DNA from: Paraplanobispora takensis
GTDB lineage: Bacteria > Actinomycetota > Actinomycetes > Streptosporangiales > Streptosporangiaceae
NCBI RefSeq assembly: GCF_016863195.1
Contig: NZ_BOOK01000039.1
Coordinates: 62,001-126,000 of the forward strand
Direction: 5' to 3'
Length of the DNA stretch: 64,000 nucleotides
The notes beneath the pieces were generated by a model. It was not told where the DNA came from. It saw nothing but the letters and a program-made list of their open reading frames with translations, and searched no databases. Positions 15,412-24,037 of this stretch are shown one piece after another (position 1 is the stretch's first letter; every line of letters begins with the position of its first letter). The position numbers were made by a program, and so were the translations under genes.

Positions 15412-18231
15412 ATGAACGAACCGTTCCGCGACCCGGAGCTCCCGCTCCCCGCCCGCATCGCCGACCTGCTGGGCAGGCTGACGGCACAGGAGAAGATCGG
15501 GCTGCTCCACCAGTACCAGGCCCCGGTCGAGCGCCTCGGCGTGGGCGTGTTCCGGACCGGCACCGAGGCCCTGCACGGCCTGGCCTGGCTGGGGCCGGCC
15601 ACGGTCTTCCCGCAGGCCGTCGGGCTGGCCAGCACCTGGGACCCCGAGCTGGTCCGCCGGGTCGGCGAGGCGACGAGCGAGGAGGTCCTGGCCTTCCACC
15701 ACAAGGACCCCTCCGGCGCCGGGCGGAACGTGTGGGCGCCGGTGGTCAACCCGCTGCGCGACCCCCGCTGGGGACGCAACGAGGAGGGCTACTCCGAGGA
15801 CCCGTGGCTGACCGGCGTCATGGCCACGGCGTACGCCTCCGGCCTTCGTGGGAGCGATCCCACGGTGCTGAAGACGGCCCCAACCCTCAAGCACTTCCTC
15901 GGTTACAACAACGAGACCGACCGCTGCGTCACCTCCAGCAACCTGCCGCCCCGGGTGCTGCACGAGTACGAACTGCCCGCCTACCGGGCCGCCCTGGAGC
16001 ACGGGGCGGCCGTGGCCGTGATGCCCTCCTACAACCTGGTCAACGGCCGCCCGGCGCACCTGAGCCCGCTCATCAACGAGGTCCTGCGGGAGTGGGCCTC
16101 CGGCGACCTCCTGGTGGTCAGCGACGCCTACGCCCCGGGCAACTTCACCGGCCTGCAGGCCTACTACGACGACGCCGCCGAGGCCTACGCCCACGCGATC
16201 AAGGCGGGACTGGACAGCTTCACCCAGGACGACGACCGCACCGAGGCCACGCTCGGGCACATCCGCGAGGCGCTGGAGCGCGGCCTGCTCACCGGGGAGG
16301 ACCTCGACACGGCCGTACGGCACGCGCTGTCGATCCGCTTCCGGCTCGGCGAGTTCGACCCCGCGACGCCGTACGACGACGTGACCGAGGCCGTGGTCAA
16401 CTGCCCCGAGCACCAGGACCTGGCCCGCGAGGCCGCCCGGCGCTCGATCGTGCTCCTGGAGAACGACGGCGTCCTCCCGCTGTCCGGCGTGCGGCGGGTC
16501 GCGGTCATCGGACAGCTCGGCGACACCCTCATGGAGGACTGGTACTCCGGCACGCTGCCCTACGCCGTCACCGCCCGCGCCGGGATCGCCGAGCGGTGCG
16601 AGACCGTCTTCTGCGAGGCGGTGGACCGCGTCGCCCTGTCGGTCGAGGGCGGGCACGTCGTGGCCGATCCCGGCGGCGGGCCCCTCGGGATCGGCGCGGA
16701 GCCCGGCCTGTTCGACCTGTTCGACTGGGGCGGCGGCTCCTACGCCCTGCGGGCGGCGGCGACCGGCCGCTACCTGTCGGTCGACGACGACGGCGTGCTC
16801 GTCAACGACCAGCCGGGACCCAACGGCTGGGAGGTGCGCCAGACCTTCCGGCTGGAGGACCGGCCGCGCGGCACCCTGGCCCTGCGCCACATCTCCACCG
16901 GGCGCTACGTCGGACTGCGACTCCCGGCGGCGGGCGCGGACGGCGTCGCGCCGGACGCCTCCGGCGCGGTCCTGCGGCTGGTGGACGACGCGGACGCGGC
17001 GGTCTGGCTGAGCGTGGAGGTGGTCGTGAGCGGCGCGGAGAGCGCCGCCTCCCTGGCGGCGGGCGCGGACGCGGCGATCGTCGTGGTCGGCGACCACCCC
17101 CTGGTCAACGGGCGCGAGACCGAGGACCGGCTCGACCTCGCGCTGCCCCCGGCGCAGGAGGCCGTGGTCAGGGCGGTGCACGCGGCCAACCCGAAGACCG
17201 TCATGGTGATCAGCAGCGGTTATCCGGTGACCTGGTCGGCCGAGGGACTGCCCGCGGTGCTGTGGTCCTCGCACGGCGGCCAGGAGTACGGCCACGCGCT
17301 GGCCGAGGTGCTCTTCGGCGACGCCGACCCCGAGGGACGCCTCACCCAGACCTGGTACCGCTCGGCCTGCGAGCTGCCCGACCTCCTCGACTACGACATC
17401 ATCGCCTCCGACGCCACCTACCAGTACTACCGCGGCGCCCCGCTGCACCCCTTCGGCCACGGGCTGTCCTACACGACCTTCGACTACGCGGACCTGGCCG
17501 TGTCGGTGGAGGGCGGCAGGGTCACCGCCTCGGCCACCGTGCGCAACACCGGCTCCCGGCCCGGCGTGGAGGTCGTCCAGCTCTACACCCACCAGCAGCG
17601 CTCCCGGGTCAAGCAGCCCCTGCGCCGTCTGCGGGGCTTCGCCAAGGTACGGCTGGCGCCCGGCGAGAGCGAGACGGTGAGCTGGACCCTCGACACGCGC
17701 GAGCTGGCCTTCTGGGACGTGACCCGCAACCGGTTCGTGGTCGAGGACGCGCCCCACAAGATCATGATCGGCCGTTCCGCCCGGGACATCCGCCTGTGCG
17801 CGCCGTTCCACGTCGAGGGCGAGACCATCCCGCCCCGCGACGCGTTCGCCGGTCGGGTCGGGGCGGCCGACCACGACGAGTACGACGGGGTGGAGCTGGT
17901 GGACGCCTCCCGGGTCTCCGGCGACGCGGTGCGCTCGGCCGCGGAGGGGGCCTGGATCCTGTTCCGCGAGGTCGACTTCGGGCCGGGCGCGGCCGCCTGC
18001 GCGGTCGAGGCCACCAGCACCGAGGGCGGTGTGCTGACCCTGCGCCTGGACGACCCCCTGTACGGCCCCGCCGTCGCGGCCATCCCCGTCCCCCGCGCCG
18101 GACGCTACGACCTCGCCCCGGTCCGCGCCGCGCTTGCGGAGACCTCCGGAGTCCACGATCTTTATGTGGTGTTCGAGAACGCCGGAATGACCGTCTCCCT
18201 CCTCGTCTTCGAGCCGGCGGAGGCCGCATGA
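15412..18231 (+). CDS. Cytoplasmic glycoside hydrolase family 3 with inserted beta-trefoil-like domain
   Basis: GH3 beta-glycosidase, 939 residues, paralogous along its whole length to the secreted enzyme at 4128 but starting directly at NEPFRDPELPLPARI with no signal peptide, so it is intracellular. The nucleophile is Asp238 in LLVVSDAYAPG and the KHFLGYNNE block binds substrate. The same extra module interrupts the C-terminal domain at about residues 403-533, followed by GLSYTTFDYADL and a fibronectin-III-like region and a terminal jelly-roll-like extension. Two LacI operators precede it and the lacI gene overlaps its stop. Probable job: hydrolysis of imported beta-linked oligosaccharides (beta-glucosides or beta-xylosides). 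Confidence 0.93.
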   Translation: MNEPFRDPELPLPARIADLLGRLTAQEKIGLLHQYQAPVERLGVGVFRTGTEALHGLAWLGPATVFPQAVGLASTWDPELVRRVGEATSEEVLAFHHKDPSGAGRNVWAPVVNPLRDPRWGRNEEGYSEDPWLTGVMATAYASGLRGSDPTVLKTAPTLKHFLGYNNETDRCVTSSNLPPRVLHEYELPAYRAALEHGAAVAVMPSYNLVNGRPAHLSPLINEVLREWASGDLLVVSDAYAPGNFTGLQAYYDDAAEAYAHAIKAGLDSFTQDDDRTEATLGHIREALERGLLTGEDLDTAVRHALSIRFRLGEFDPATPYDDVTEAVVNCPEHQDLAREAARRSIVLLENDGVLPLSGVRRVAVIGQLGDTLMEDWYSGTLPYAVTARAGIAERCETVFCEAVDRVALSVEGGHVVADPGGGPLGIGAEPGLFDLFDWGGGSYALRAAATGRYLSVDDDGVLVNDQPGPNGWEVRQTFRLEDRPRGTLALRHISTGRYVGLRLPAAGADGVAPDASGAVLRLVDDADAAVWLSVEVVVSGAESAASLAAGADAAIVVVGDHPLVNGRETEDRLDLALPPAQEAVVRAVHAANPKTVMVISSGYPVTWSAEGLPAVLWSSHGGQEYGHALAEVLFGDADPEGRLTQTWYRSACELPDLLDYDIIASDATYQYYRGAPLHPFGHGLSYTTFDYADLAVSVEGGRVTASATVRNTGSRPGVEVVQLYTHQQRSRVKQPLRRLRGFAKVRLAPGESETVSWTLDTRELAFWDVTRNRFVVEDAPHKIMIGRSARDIRLCAPFHVEGETIPPRDAFAGRVGAADHDEYDGVELVDASRVSGDAVRSAAEGAWILFREVDFGPGAAACAVEATSTEGGVLTLRLDDPLYGPAVAAIPVPRAGRYDLAPVRAALAETSGVHDLYVVFENAGMTVSLLVFEPAEAA

Positions 18232-19247
18232 GTGGCCGGGCCGTGACGATCACGGAGGTCGCCAGGCACGCAGGGGTGGCCGTGAGCACCGTGTCGTACG
18301 TGCTCAGCGGGAAGCGCGCGATCTCCGCCGACACCCGGCGGCGGGTGCTGGACAGCGTGCGGACGCTGGGCTACCATCCCAACGCCGGGGCCAGGGCGCT
18401 GGCCAGCCGGCGGGCGAACGTCATCGCGCTGGTGCTGCCGCTGCGTGTCGGAATGCACGTCCCGGTGCTGATGCAGTTCGCCACCTCCGTGGTCACCGCC
18501 GCGCGGCAGTACGACCACGACGTCCTGCTCCTCACCGCGGACGAGGGGCCCGACGGGATCCGCAGAGCCGCCGCCAGCGCGCTGGTGGACGGGCTGGTGC
18601 TCATGGACGTCGAGCTCCACGACACCAGGGTGCCGCTGCTGCGCGATCTCGCCGAGCCGAGCGTGCTCATCGGCTTCCCGGCCGACACGGCCGGGCTGAC
18701 CTGCGTGGACCTCGACTTCGCCCGGGCCGGTGCGCTCTGCGTGGAGCACCTGGCCCAGCACGGGCACCGGGAGGTGGCGCTGCTGGGCGCCCCCGCGGTG
18801 GTCTACGAACGAGGCACCGGCTTCGCCAGCCGGACCTGGGAGGGCTTCACCGAGGCGGCGGCCGCGCACGGCCTGACGGGGGTCGCGTTGCCCTGCGAGG
18901 AGACCTTCGAGCAGGTGGCCGCCGCGGTCGGCGAGCTGCTCGACGCCCGCCCCGGCCTGACCGCGCTGGTGGTGCACAACGAGGCTGCGGTCAACCACGT
19001 GCTCGGGGCGCTGCGCCAGCACGGCAGGCGGGTCCCGCAGGACATCGAGGTGGTCGCGATCTGCCCCGACGACATCGCGGAACGCTCCAGCCCGGCGCTG
19101 ACCTCCGTGCTGATCCCCGCCGAGGAGGTCGGCCGCCAGGCGGTGCGGCTGCTGATGGACAAGCTCGAAGGCCGCACCGTGCCGGAGGGCACGCTGCTCC
19201 GGCCCCGCCTGACCGTCCGCGACAGCACGGCGGCCTCCGGGCGCTGA
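18228..19247 (+). CDS. LacI-family transcriptional repressor
   Basis: Repressor of 339 residues, starting at ATG 18228 within the GH3 stop codon. The LacI helix-turn-helix is at residues 7-31 (TITEVARHAGVAVSTVSYVLSG), followed by the hinge helix ALASRRANVIALV that inserts into the minor groove at a central CG. A periplasmic-binding-protein-like sugar-sensing core extends to the C-terminus (ALTSVLIPAEEVGRQAVRLLMDKLEG). Being co-transcribed with the GH3 enzyme, it most likely binds the GAAGCGCTTC sites at 4094, 15336 and 15373 and releases them when the relevant oligosaccharide is present. The inducer cannot be read from sequence. Confidence 0.95.
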   Translation: MSGRAVTITEVARHAGVAVSTVSYVLSGKRAISADTRRRVLDSVRTLGYHPNAGARALASRRANVIALVLPLRVGMHVPVLMQFATSVVTAARQYDHDVLLLTADEGPDGIRRAAASALVDGLVLMDVELHDTRVPLLRDLAEPSVLIGFPADTAGLTCVDLDFARAGALCVEHLAQHGHREVALLGAPAVVYERGTGFASRTWEGFTEAAAAHGLTGVALPCEETFEQVAAAVGELLDARPGLTALVVHNEAAVNHVLGALRQHGRRVPQDIEVVAICPDDIAERSSPALTSVLIPAEEVGRQAVRLLMDKLEGRTVPEGTLLRPRLTVRDSTAASGR

Positions 19248-19347
19248 CCGGGCCGGGGAAGACGGCGCCGGCCGGGAGTCCGTGGCGGGGCGCCGCCGAC
19301 CGGGGAGGCGCGGGCGGATGCGGTGGGAGAGCGAAGGCGGGAAAGCG

Positions 19348-19383
19348 AAGGCGGGCACGCCCCGGAAGGGACGTGCCCGCCTT
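19348..19383. terminator. Bidirectional hairpin terminator between lacI and the Gly-rich membrane protein gene
   Basis: AAGGCGGGCACG (19348-19359) pairs perfectly with CGTGCCCGCCTT (19372-19383), a 12-bp stem with a 12-base loop. The AA/TT ends give short A and U tracts in both directions. The flanking genes converge on it. Confidence 0.85.
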
Positions 19384-19416
19384 CAGCGGGCTTCCGGCCG
19401 TGGTGACCCGTGGTGA

Positions 19417-20790
19417 CTACCAGTCGCCTCCGCCGAAGTCTCCGCCACCGAAGTCGCCTCCGCCGAAGTCACCCCAGCCGCCTCCGCCGAAGTCGCCGCC
19501 GCCCATGTCGCCACCGGCGTCGGACACGCCCTCCTCGTAGCCGGCGCCGTAGCCCATGCCGTAGCCGCCCATGCCCCAGCCGCCCATCATGCTGCCGAGC
19601 ATGGTGCCGACGAGCATGCCGGTCATCACGTCGCCGAAGCCGCCGTAGTAGCCGTAGGCGTAGGGCTGGTAGGCCGGGCCCGCCTCGTAGTACGGGCGGG
19701 ACTGGCCGTTGACCATGACCTGGCGCGACTGCGGCTCGAAGCCGCGCTCGACGGCCTCGGCGTCGGCCGCGCAGGCCGGGACGTCGCGCACCGCGCCGCC
19801 GGGCGGGGCCCAGCGCACGTCGCGGGCCGAGGGGCCGTGCTGCGGGTTGAAGAAGCACGGCGGGCGCCGCTCGGGCAGCGGCTCCTTGTTGACGCGCGCC
19901 CGCACGCAGGCCAGCGCGTAGCGGCCCTCTTCCAGCGCGGTGGTCACGTTGCGCAGGTCGTCGGGCTGCTTGGCCGCGGTGAGCTCCGTCTTGGCCCGCT
20001 CGTAGGCGTCCAGCGCGCGGGTCCAGTCCTCCTGGTGGTCACCGCCGTCGGTCAGCATCTTGACGTCCATGTCCAGCTCGGTGATCTCCTCGCCGAGCTT
20101 CGTGACGTCCTCGTCGACGGTCTGCTTGACCGCGGCCAGCTCGGCGGCCTCGCGCGCCAGCCGGTCCTTCTTCTTCTTGCGGGAGTAGAGGAACAGGCCC
20201 GTGCCGCCGGCCAGGGCCAGCACCAGGATGCCGACCAGCACGCCCACGCTGGAACCGCCCGAGGAGCCGGAGCCCGAGGAGCCCGAGTCCGAGATGGGGC
20301 GGCCGTTGGCGACGTCGTCGGCCAGCCGGACGAAGGTGGCGGCGCCCGCGGTCATGTTGGGCTCGTTGCTCGCCTTCCGGTAGGCCTGGTCCAGCTCCCG
20401 CTTCCAGCCCGAGACGCTGGGCCGGTAGAGCAGCTGCTTGCCGCCGTTGACGACCACGACGACGTTGTCTCCGCCGATCTGGTCGTTCAGCGTCTTGAGG
20501 AATGTCGAGGCCTCGGAGCTGTTCTTGAGCGACCCCGCGGGCAGGACGGCGAGGTAGACGTTCGAGGTCTCCCCGGCCGCCGCGCGCATGGCGTCCACGG
20601 CGCCCTGCGGCGCACCGACCGAGGAGTCGTAGTAGAAGTGGTCACCGCTCTGCAGCTGAGAGGCGATGGGACCGGGATCGGGAGCCGCGGCGTTCGCCGC
20701 GGGCGCGAGCATGAAGACGGCCAGCAGCCCGGCGAAGGTCGCGATGATCGCGGCACCGAGACGACCTGGCATGGTTTGTTTGGTGGTCAC
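19417..20790 (-). CDS. Membrane-anchored protein with TPM-like extracellular domain and Gly-rich tail
   Basis: Protein of 457 residues. GTG 20790 is chosen because GGAGG lies nine bases upstream and it precedes a good signal peptide (GAAIIATFAGLLAVFMLAPAANA). The exported region, about residues 38-160, has a beta/alpha pattern with NVYLAVLP and DNVVVVVNGGKQL, reminiscent of TPM-domain proteins but not certain. A Ser/Gly linker leads to one transmembrane segment (VGVLVGILVLALAGGTGLFLYS), a basic RKKKKDR stop and a Lys/Glu-rich helix likely to form a coiled coil. The last 100 residues are Tyr/Gly/Met-rich and end in repeated GGGDF units. Function unknown; similar Gly-Asp-Phe tails occur in surface proteins of low complexity. 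Confidence 0.75.
   Translation of the reverse strand: MTTKQTMPGRLGAAIIATFAGLLAVFMLAPAANAAAPDPGPIASQLQSGDHFYYDSSVGAPQGAVDAMRAAAGETSNVYLAVLPAGSLKNSSEASTFLKTLNDQIGGDNVVVVVNGGKQLLYRPSVSGWKRELDQAYRKASNEPNMTAGAATFVRLADDVANGRPISDSGSSGSGSSGGSSVGVLVGILVLALAGGTGLFLYSRKKKKDRLAREAAELAAVKQTVDEDVTKLGEEITELDMDVKMLTDGGDHQEDWTRALDAYERAKTELTAAKQPDDLRNVTTALEEGRYALACVRARVNKEPLPERRPPCFFNPQHGPSARDVRWAPPGGAVRDVPACAADAEAVERGFEPQSRQVMVNGQSRPYYEAGPAYQPYAYGYYGGFGDVMTGMLVGTMLGSMMGGWGMGGYGMGYGAGYEEGVSDAGGDMGGGDFGGGGWGDFGGGDFGGGDFGGGDW
19421..19508. repeat. Short tandem coding repeats (GGGDF units)
   Basis: Imperfect copies of CCGCCGAAGTCGCCT, a 15-bp unit, repeat six times or so at the 3' end of the minus-strand gene and encode GGGDF or GGGW pentapeptides. 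In-frame slippage would change the length of the tail without breaking the protein. Confidence 0.8.
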
Positions 20791-20927
20791 GGCAAAAAGC
20801 CTCCTTCGTCCGATTAGGACGAATGAGCGGACATGGGAGTTCCCTACTACCCGACCGTATCCCCTCAACCCTCGAATTGGCTGCCCAGCTCGGTCATCCG
20901 GGTGGAACATTCACCGCGCGCCGGTGC

Positions 20928-22691
20928 TCATGCGTCCTTGATGTCACAGATCACCGCACCGGCGCTGACGCTCTGGCCGACCGCCGCCGTCAGGCCGGTG
21001 ACCGTGCCCGCCTTGTGCGCGGTCAGCGGCTGCTCCATCTTCATCGCCTCCAGGACGACGATGGTGTCCCCGGCCGCGACGGCGTCACCGTCGGAGGCGA
21101 TGACCTTCACGATCGTGCCCTGCATCGGGCTGACCAGCGCGTCCCCGCCGGCCGCGGCCTTCTTCGCCCCTCCGCCGCGCCGCCGGGGCGCCGCCGCGGT
21201 GGCGGTGCGGGCCGGGCCCGCCGTACCGAATCCGGCGGGCAGGACGACCTCCAGCCGCTTGCCGCCGACCTCGACCGTGACCCGCTCGCGCTCGACGGGT
21301 TCCTCCGCCTGCCCGGCCTCCCCGGAGTAGGGGGCGATCGTGTTGTCGAACTCGGTCTCGATCCACCGGGTGTGCACGGAGAACGGCTCGTTCTCACCGG
21401 CCGGGGCGAAGGCCGGGTCCTCGACGATCACCCGGTGGAAGGGCAGCACGGTCGGCATGCCGTCGACCTCGAACTCGGCCAGCGCGCGCCGGGCGCGCTC
21501 CAGGGCCTGGCGCCGGGTGGCCCCGGTCACGACGAGCTTGGCGACCAGCGAGTCGAACTCCTGCGGCACGGTCATGCCGGTCTCGTAACCGGCGTCCAGC
21601 CGTACGCCGGGGCCGGAGGGCGTGGTCATGCGGGTGATCGTGCCCGGCGCCGGCAGGAAGCCGCGCCCGGCGTCCTCGGCGTTGATCCGGAACTCCAGGG
21701 AATGGCCGCGCAGCACCGGGTCGCCGTAGCCGAGCTCCTCGCCCTCGGCGATCCGGAACATCTCGCGGACCAGGTCGATCCCGGCGACCTCCTCGGTGAC
21801 CGGGTGCTCGACCTGCAGGCGGGTGTTGACCTCCAGGAAGGAGATCGTGCCGTCCTGGCCGACGAGGAACTCGCAGGTGCCCGCGCCGACGTAGCCGGCC
21901 TCCTTCAGGATCGCCTTGGAGCTGTCGTAGAGCAGCTCCCGCTGGGCGTCGGACAGGAACGGGGCGGGGGCCTCCTCCACCAGCTTCTGGTGGCGGCGCT
22001 GCAGGGAGCAGTCGCGGGTGGAGACGACCACCACGTTGCCGTGCGCGTCGGCCAGGCACTGGGTCTCCACGTGCCGGGGCCGGTCCAGGTAGCGCTCGAC
22101 GAAGCACTCGCCCCGGCCGAAGGCGGTGACGGCCTCGCGGACGGCCGACTCGTACAGGTCGGGGATCTCCTCCAGGGTGCGGGCGACCTTCAGGCCGCGC
22201 CCGCCGCCGCCGTACGCCGCCTTGATCGCGATGGGCAGGCCGTGCTCGGCGGCGAAGGCGACGACCTCCTCGGCGCCCGACACGGGATCCTCGGTGCCGG
22301 CCACCAGCGGCGCGCCGACCCTCTGCGCGATGTGCCGGGCCTGGACCTTGTCGCCGAGCGCGATGATCGCGGAGGGCGGCGGGCCGATCCAGGTCAGGCC
22401 GGCGTCGATCACGGCCTGGGCGAACTCCGCGTTCTCGGCGAGGAAGCCGTAGCCGGGGTGGACCGCGTCGGCCCCGGTCTCCGCGGCGACCCGCAGCAGC
22501 CTGGCGATGTCGAGGTAGGTCTCGGCCGGCGTCCGGCCCGCCAGGGCGTGCGCCTCGTCCGCGACGCGGACGTGGAGGGCGTCCAGGTCCTGGTCGGAAT
22601 AGACCGCGACGCTGGCCAGCCCGGCGTCCTTGCAGGCGCGGGCGATCCGCACGGCGATCTCACCACGGTTGGCGATAAGGACCTTCTGCAC
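20928..22691 (-). CDS. Acyl-CoA carboxylase alpha subunit (biotin carboxylase plus biotin carrier)
   Basis: Biotin-dependent acetyl/propionyl-CoA carboxylase alpha chain of 587 residues. The biotin carboxylase part (1-450) shows [14 protein letters not shown], the ATP-grasp loop [12 protein letters not shown], the [15 protein letters not shown] active-site strand and RINAED. An Ala/Arg/Gly-rich linker leads to the carrier domain with the biotinylation motif EAMKM. GTG 22691 is preferred, with AAGGGA nine bases upstream, over an in-frame TTG 18 bases earlier. Its beta and epsilon partners are not adjacent but are 23 kb away at 45686-47549. The product would be malonyl- or methylmalonyl-CoA for fatty acid or polyketide synthesis. 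Confidence 0.95.
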   Translation of the reverse strand: MQKVLIANRGEIAVRIARACKDAGLASVAVYSDQDLDALHVRVADEAHALAGRTPAETYLDIARLLRVAAETGADAVHPGYGFLAENAEFAQAVIDAGLTWIGPPPSAIIALGDKVQARHIAQRVGAPLVAGTEDPVSGAEEVVAFAAEHGLPIAIKAAYGGGGRGLKVARTLEEIPDLYESAVREAVTAFGRGECFVERYLDRPRHVETQCLADAHGNVVVVSTRDCSLQRRHQKLVEEAPAPFLSDAQRELLYDSSKAILKEAGYVGAGTCEFLVGQDGTISFLEVNTRLQVEHPVTEEVAGIDLVREMFRIAEGEELGYGDPVLRGHSLEFRINAEDAGRGFLPAPGTITRMTTPSGPGVRLDAGYETGMTVPQEFDSLVAKLVVTGATRRQALERARRALAEFEVDGMPTVLPFHRVIVEDPAFAPAGENEPFSVHTRWIETEFDNTIAPYSGEAGQAEEPVERERVTVEVGGKRLEVVLPAGFGTAGPARTATAAAPRRRGGGAKKAAAGGDALVSPMQGTIVKVIASDGDAVAAGDTIVVLEAMKMEQPLTAHKAGTVTGLTAAVGQSVSAGAVICDIKDA

Positions 22692-22783
22692 CGACGTGGA
22701 TCCCTTCAATACGGCGAACGTGGGGGCTGGCGGGCCTCCACCGGAGTGTAAGCGTCATCTGATCACCAGGTCTCCCTGGGGGT

Positions 22784-23518
22784 CTACCTGCCCAGGTAGG
22801 CGCCTCCATTGACATGGACGACCTGTCCGGTGAGGTGGCGGGCCTCGGGGGAGGAGAGGAACCTGACGGTCTGGGCCACGTCGTCGGGCGTGCCGGCGCG
22901 GCCGTTCCTGGTGCTCTCGACCCGGCGCCGCACGCCCTCCTCGGTGAGTCGGCCCCGGAAGAACCCGGTGTCCACGATCAGGCCGGGGGAGACCACGTTG
23001 GCGGTGATGCCGCGGGGGCCGAGCTCGGCCGCCAGGTCGGCGGTCCAGGCCTCCAGCGCCGCCTTCGCCGCGCCGTACGAGCCCGAGCCGGTGCCCCTGG
23101 CCGCGATCGAACCGATCATGACGATCCTGCCGTGGTCGGGCATGCGGGGGACCAGCGCCGTGGTGACCAGGACGGCCGAGAGCAGGTTGGCGTTGAGGTT
23201 GGCCCACCAGCCCTCGGCCACGTCCATGAGGTCGTCGTCGGCGGCCGGGCGGTCCAGGTTGGTGTTGCCGCCCGCGTTGTTGACCAGCACGTCCACCCGG
23301 GCGGGCAGTCTGCCCAGGGACTCGCCCACGGCGACCGGGTTGGCCGCGTTGAACGCGACGTAGGCGGTGCGGGCGGGGTCGTCCAGCCGGTCGCAGGCCT
23401 CCTTGAGCACCTGCTCGCGCCGCCCGGTGATGGTGACCCGGTCACCCTGGGCGACGAACGCCGCCGCGACGGCGTACCCGATCCCGGTGCCGCCACCGGT
23501 CACCACGATTTCCCGCAT
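22784..23518 (-). CDS. Short-chain dehydrogenase/reductase
   Basis: Classical SDR oxidoreductase of 244 residues, NAD(P)-dependent. The cofactor motif TGGGTGIG begins five residues in, NNAGG follows in the middle, the catalytic tetrad Ser (MIGSIAARG) and Tyr-x3-Lys (SYGAAKAA) are present, and PG plus HVNGGAYLG close the protein in FabG-like style. The Arg in ITGRR after the second strand suggests NADPH preference. ATG 23518 is used, with AAAGGG nine bases upstream. It is divergent from the WXG100 gene and lies 92 bases upstream of the carboxylase alpha gene on the same strand, but a link to fatty acid synthesis is only a guess. Confidence 0.92.
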   Translation of the reverse strand: MREIVVTGGGTGIGYAVAAAFVAQGDRVTITGRREQVLKEACDRLDDPARTAYVAFNAANPVAVGESLGRLPARVDVLVNNAGGNTNLDRPAADDDLMDVAEGWWANLNANLLSAVLVTTALVPRMPDHGRIVMIGSIAARGTGSGSYGAAKAALEAWTADLAAELGPRGITANVVSPGLIVDTGFFRGRLTEEGVRRRVESTRNGRAGTPDDVAQTVRFLSSPEARHLTGQVVHVNGGAYLGR

Positions 23519-23585
23519 TGGACGCAGCCCTTTCCGTACGGACAAATCCATAAAAGGAGCAACGATATCTAGCGGGGACCATAGC

Positions 23586-23628
23586 CGATAGGTATAACGC
23601 AGATGACAACGGATCCGTACACCTATCG
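23586..23628. promoter_or_regulatory. Long-spaced inverted repeat in the SDR/WXG100 divergent region
   Basis: CGATAGGT (23586-23593) is repeated inverted as ACCTATCG (23621-23628), with 27 bases between the arms; similarity extends three or more bases inward (GGTATA against GGTGTA). The left arm runs directly into TATAAC, a possible -10 for the WXG100 gene. It sits between the two divergent starts and could be a two-site operator. Confidence 0.5.
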
Positions 23629-23675
23629 TGAGTGCGTTTGGCGCCCCCCTGACACCGACTCTGAAGGAGACGGGC

Positions 23676-23948
23676 ATGAGCCAGAACTTGCTCGGCGGCA
23701 ACCCTGCGGAAATGCAGCAGATGGCCACCCAGTTCACTCAGCAGGCCGATCAGGTGCGGGCCACGATGGCGGCCCTGGACCGTGAGGCCGCCAAGGTCGG
23801 CACGGCCTGGACGGGCCCCGGCGCCCAGCGTTTCGGCGAGGCCTGGCAGAACTACCGCACCGCATTCCAGCGCATGGCCGAGGAGCTCACCGAGGCCGCG
23901 CGGGTCATCAACACCTACCGGGGCAACATCGAGTCGGCCACCCGCTGA
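23676..23948 (+). CDS. WXG100-family (ESAT-6-like) type VII secretion substrate
   Basis: Small helical-hairpin protein of 90 residues. The WTGPG turn (Trp45) is at the exact centre between two long helices, and the second helix contains the NYRTAFQRM pattern of the family. There is no signal peptide, as expected. The Tyr-x3-Glu/Asp secretion tail common in mycobacterial substrates is not evident; the protein ends RVINTYRGNIESATR. GAAGGAG is seven bases before ATG 23676. Next to it, converging, is an EccC-type ATPase, so this is probably exported by that system. Unlike many WXG100 genes it has no second family member in tandem, so it may form a homodimer. Confidence 0.92.
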   Translation: MSQNLLGGNPAEMQQMATQFTQQADQVRATMAALDREAAKVGTAWTGPGAQRFGEAWQNYRTAFQRMAEELTEAARVINTYRGNIESATR

Positions 23949-23960
23949 CCCGCCGGTCCC

Positions 23961-23990
23961 AGCGCCCCGTCCCGCCGGATCCGGGGCGCT
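23961..23990. terminator. Hairpin between the WXG100 and eccC genes
   Basis: AGCGCCCCG (23961-23969) pairs perfectly with CGGGGCGCT (23982-23990), 12-base loop, beginning 12 bases after the WXG100 stop, followed by TCGTC. It is placed to end the WXG100 transcript and could also act on the converging eccC message. Confidence 0.75.
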
Positions 23991-24037
23991 TCGTCATGCC
24001 CTCATGAGCCCGCGGGCGCTCTTACGGCTTCGCGCCC

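Noticed and set aside
13873-18156. A 1,427-codon open frame on the minus strand, opposite the ROK and GH3 genes
   Set aside because: It is antisense to two well-recognised proteins, shows Gly/Arg/Val/Asp-rich composition without domains, and is the usual by-product of third-position G/C bias.
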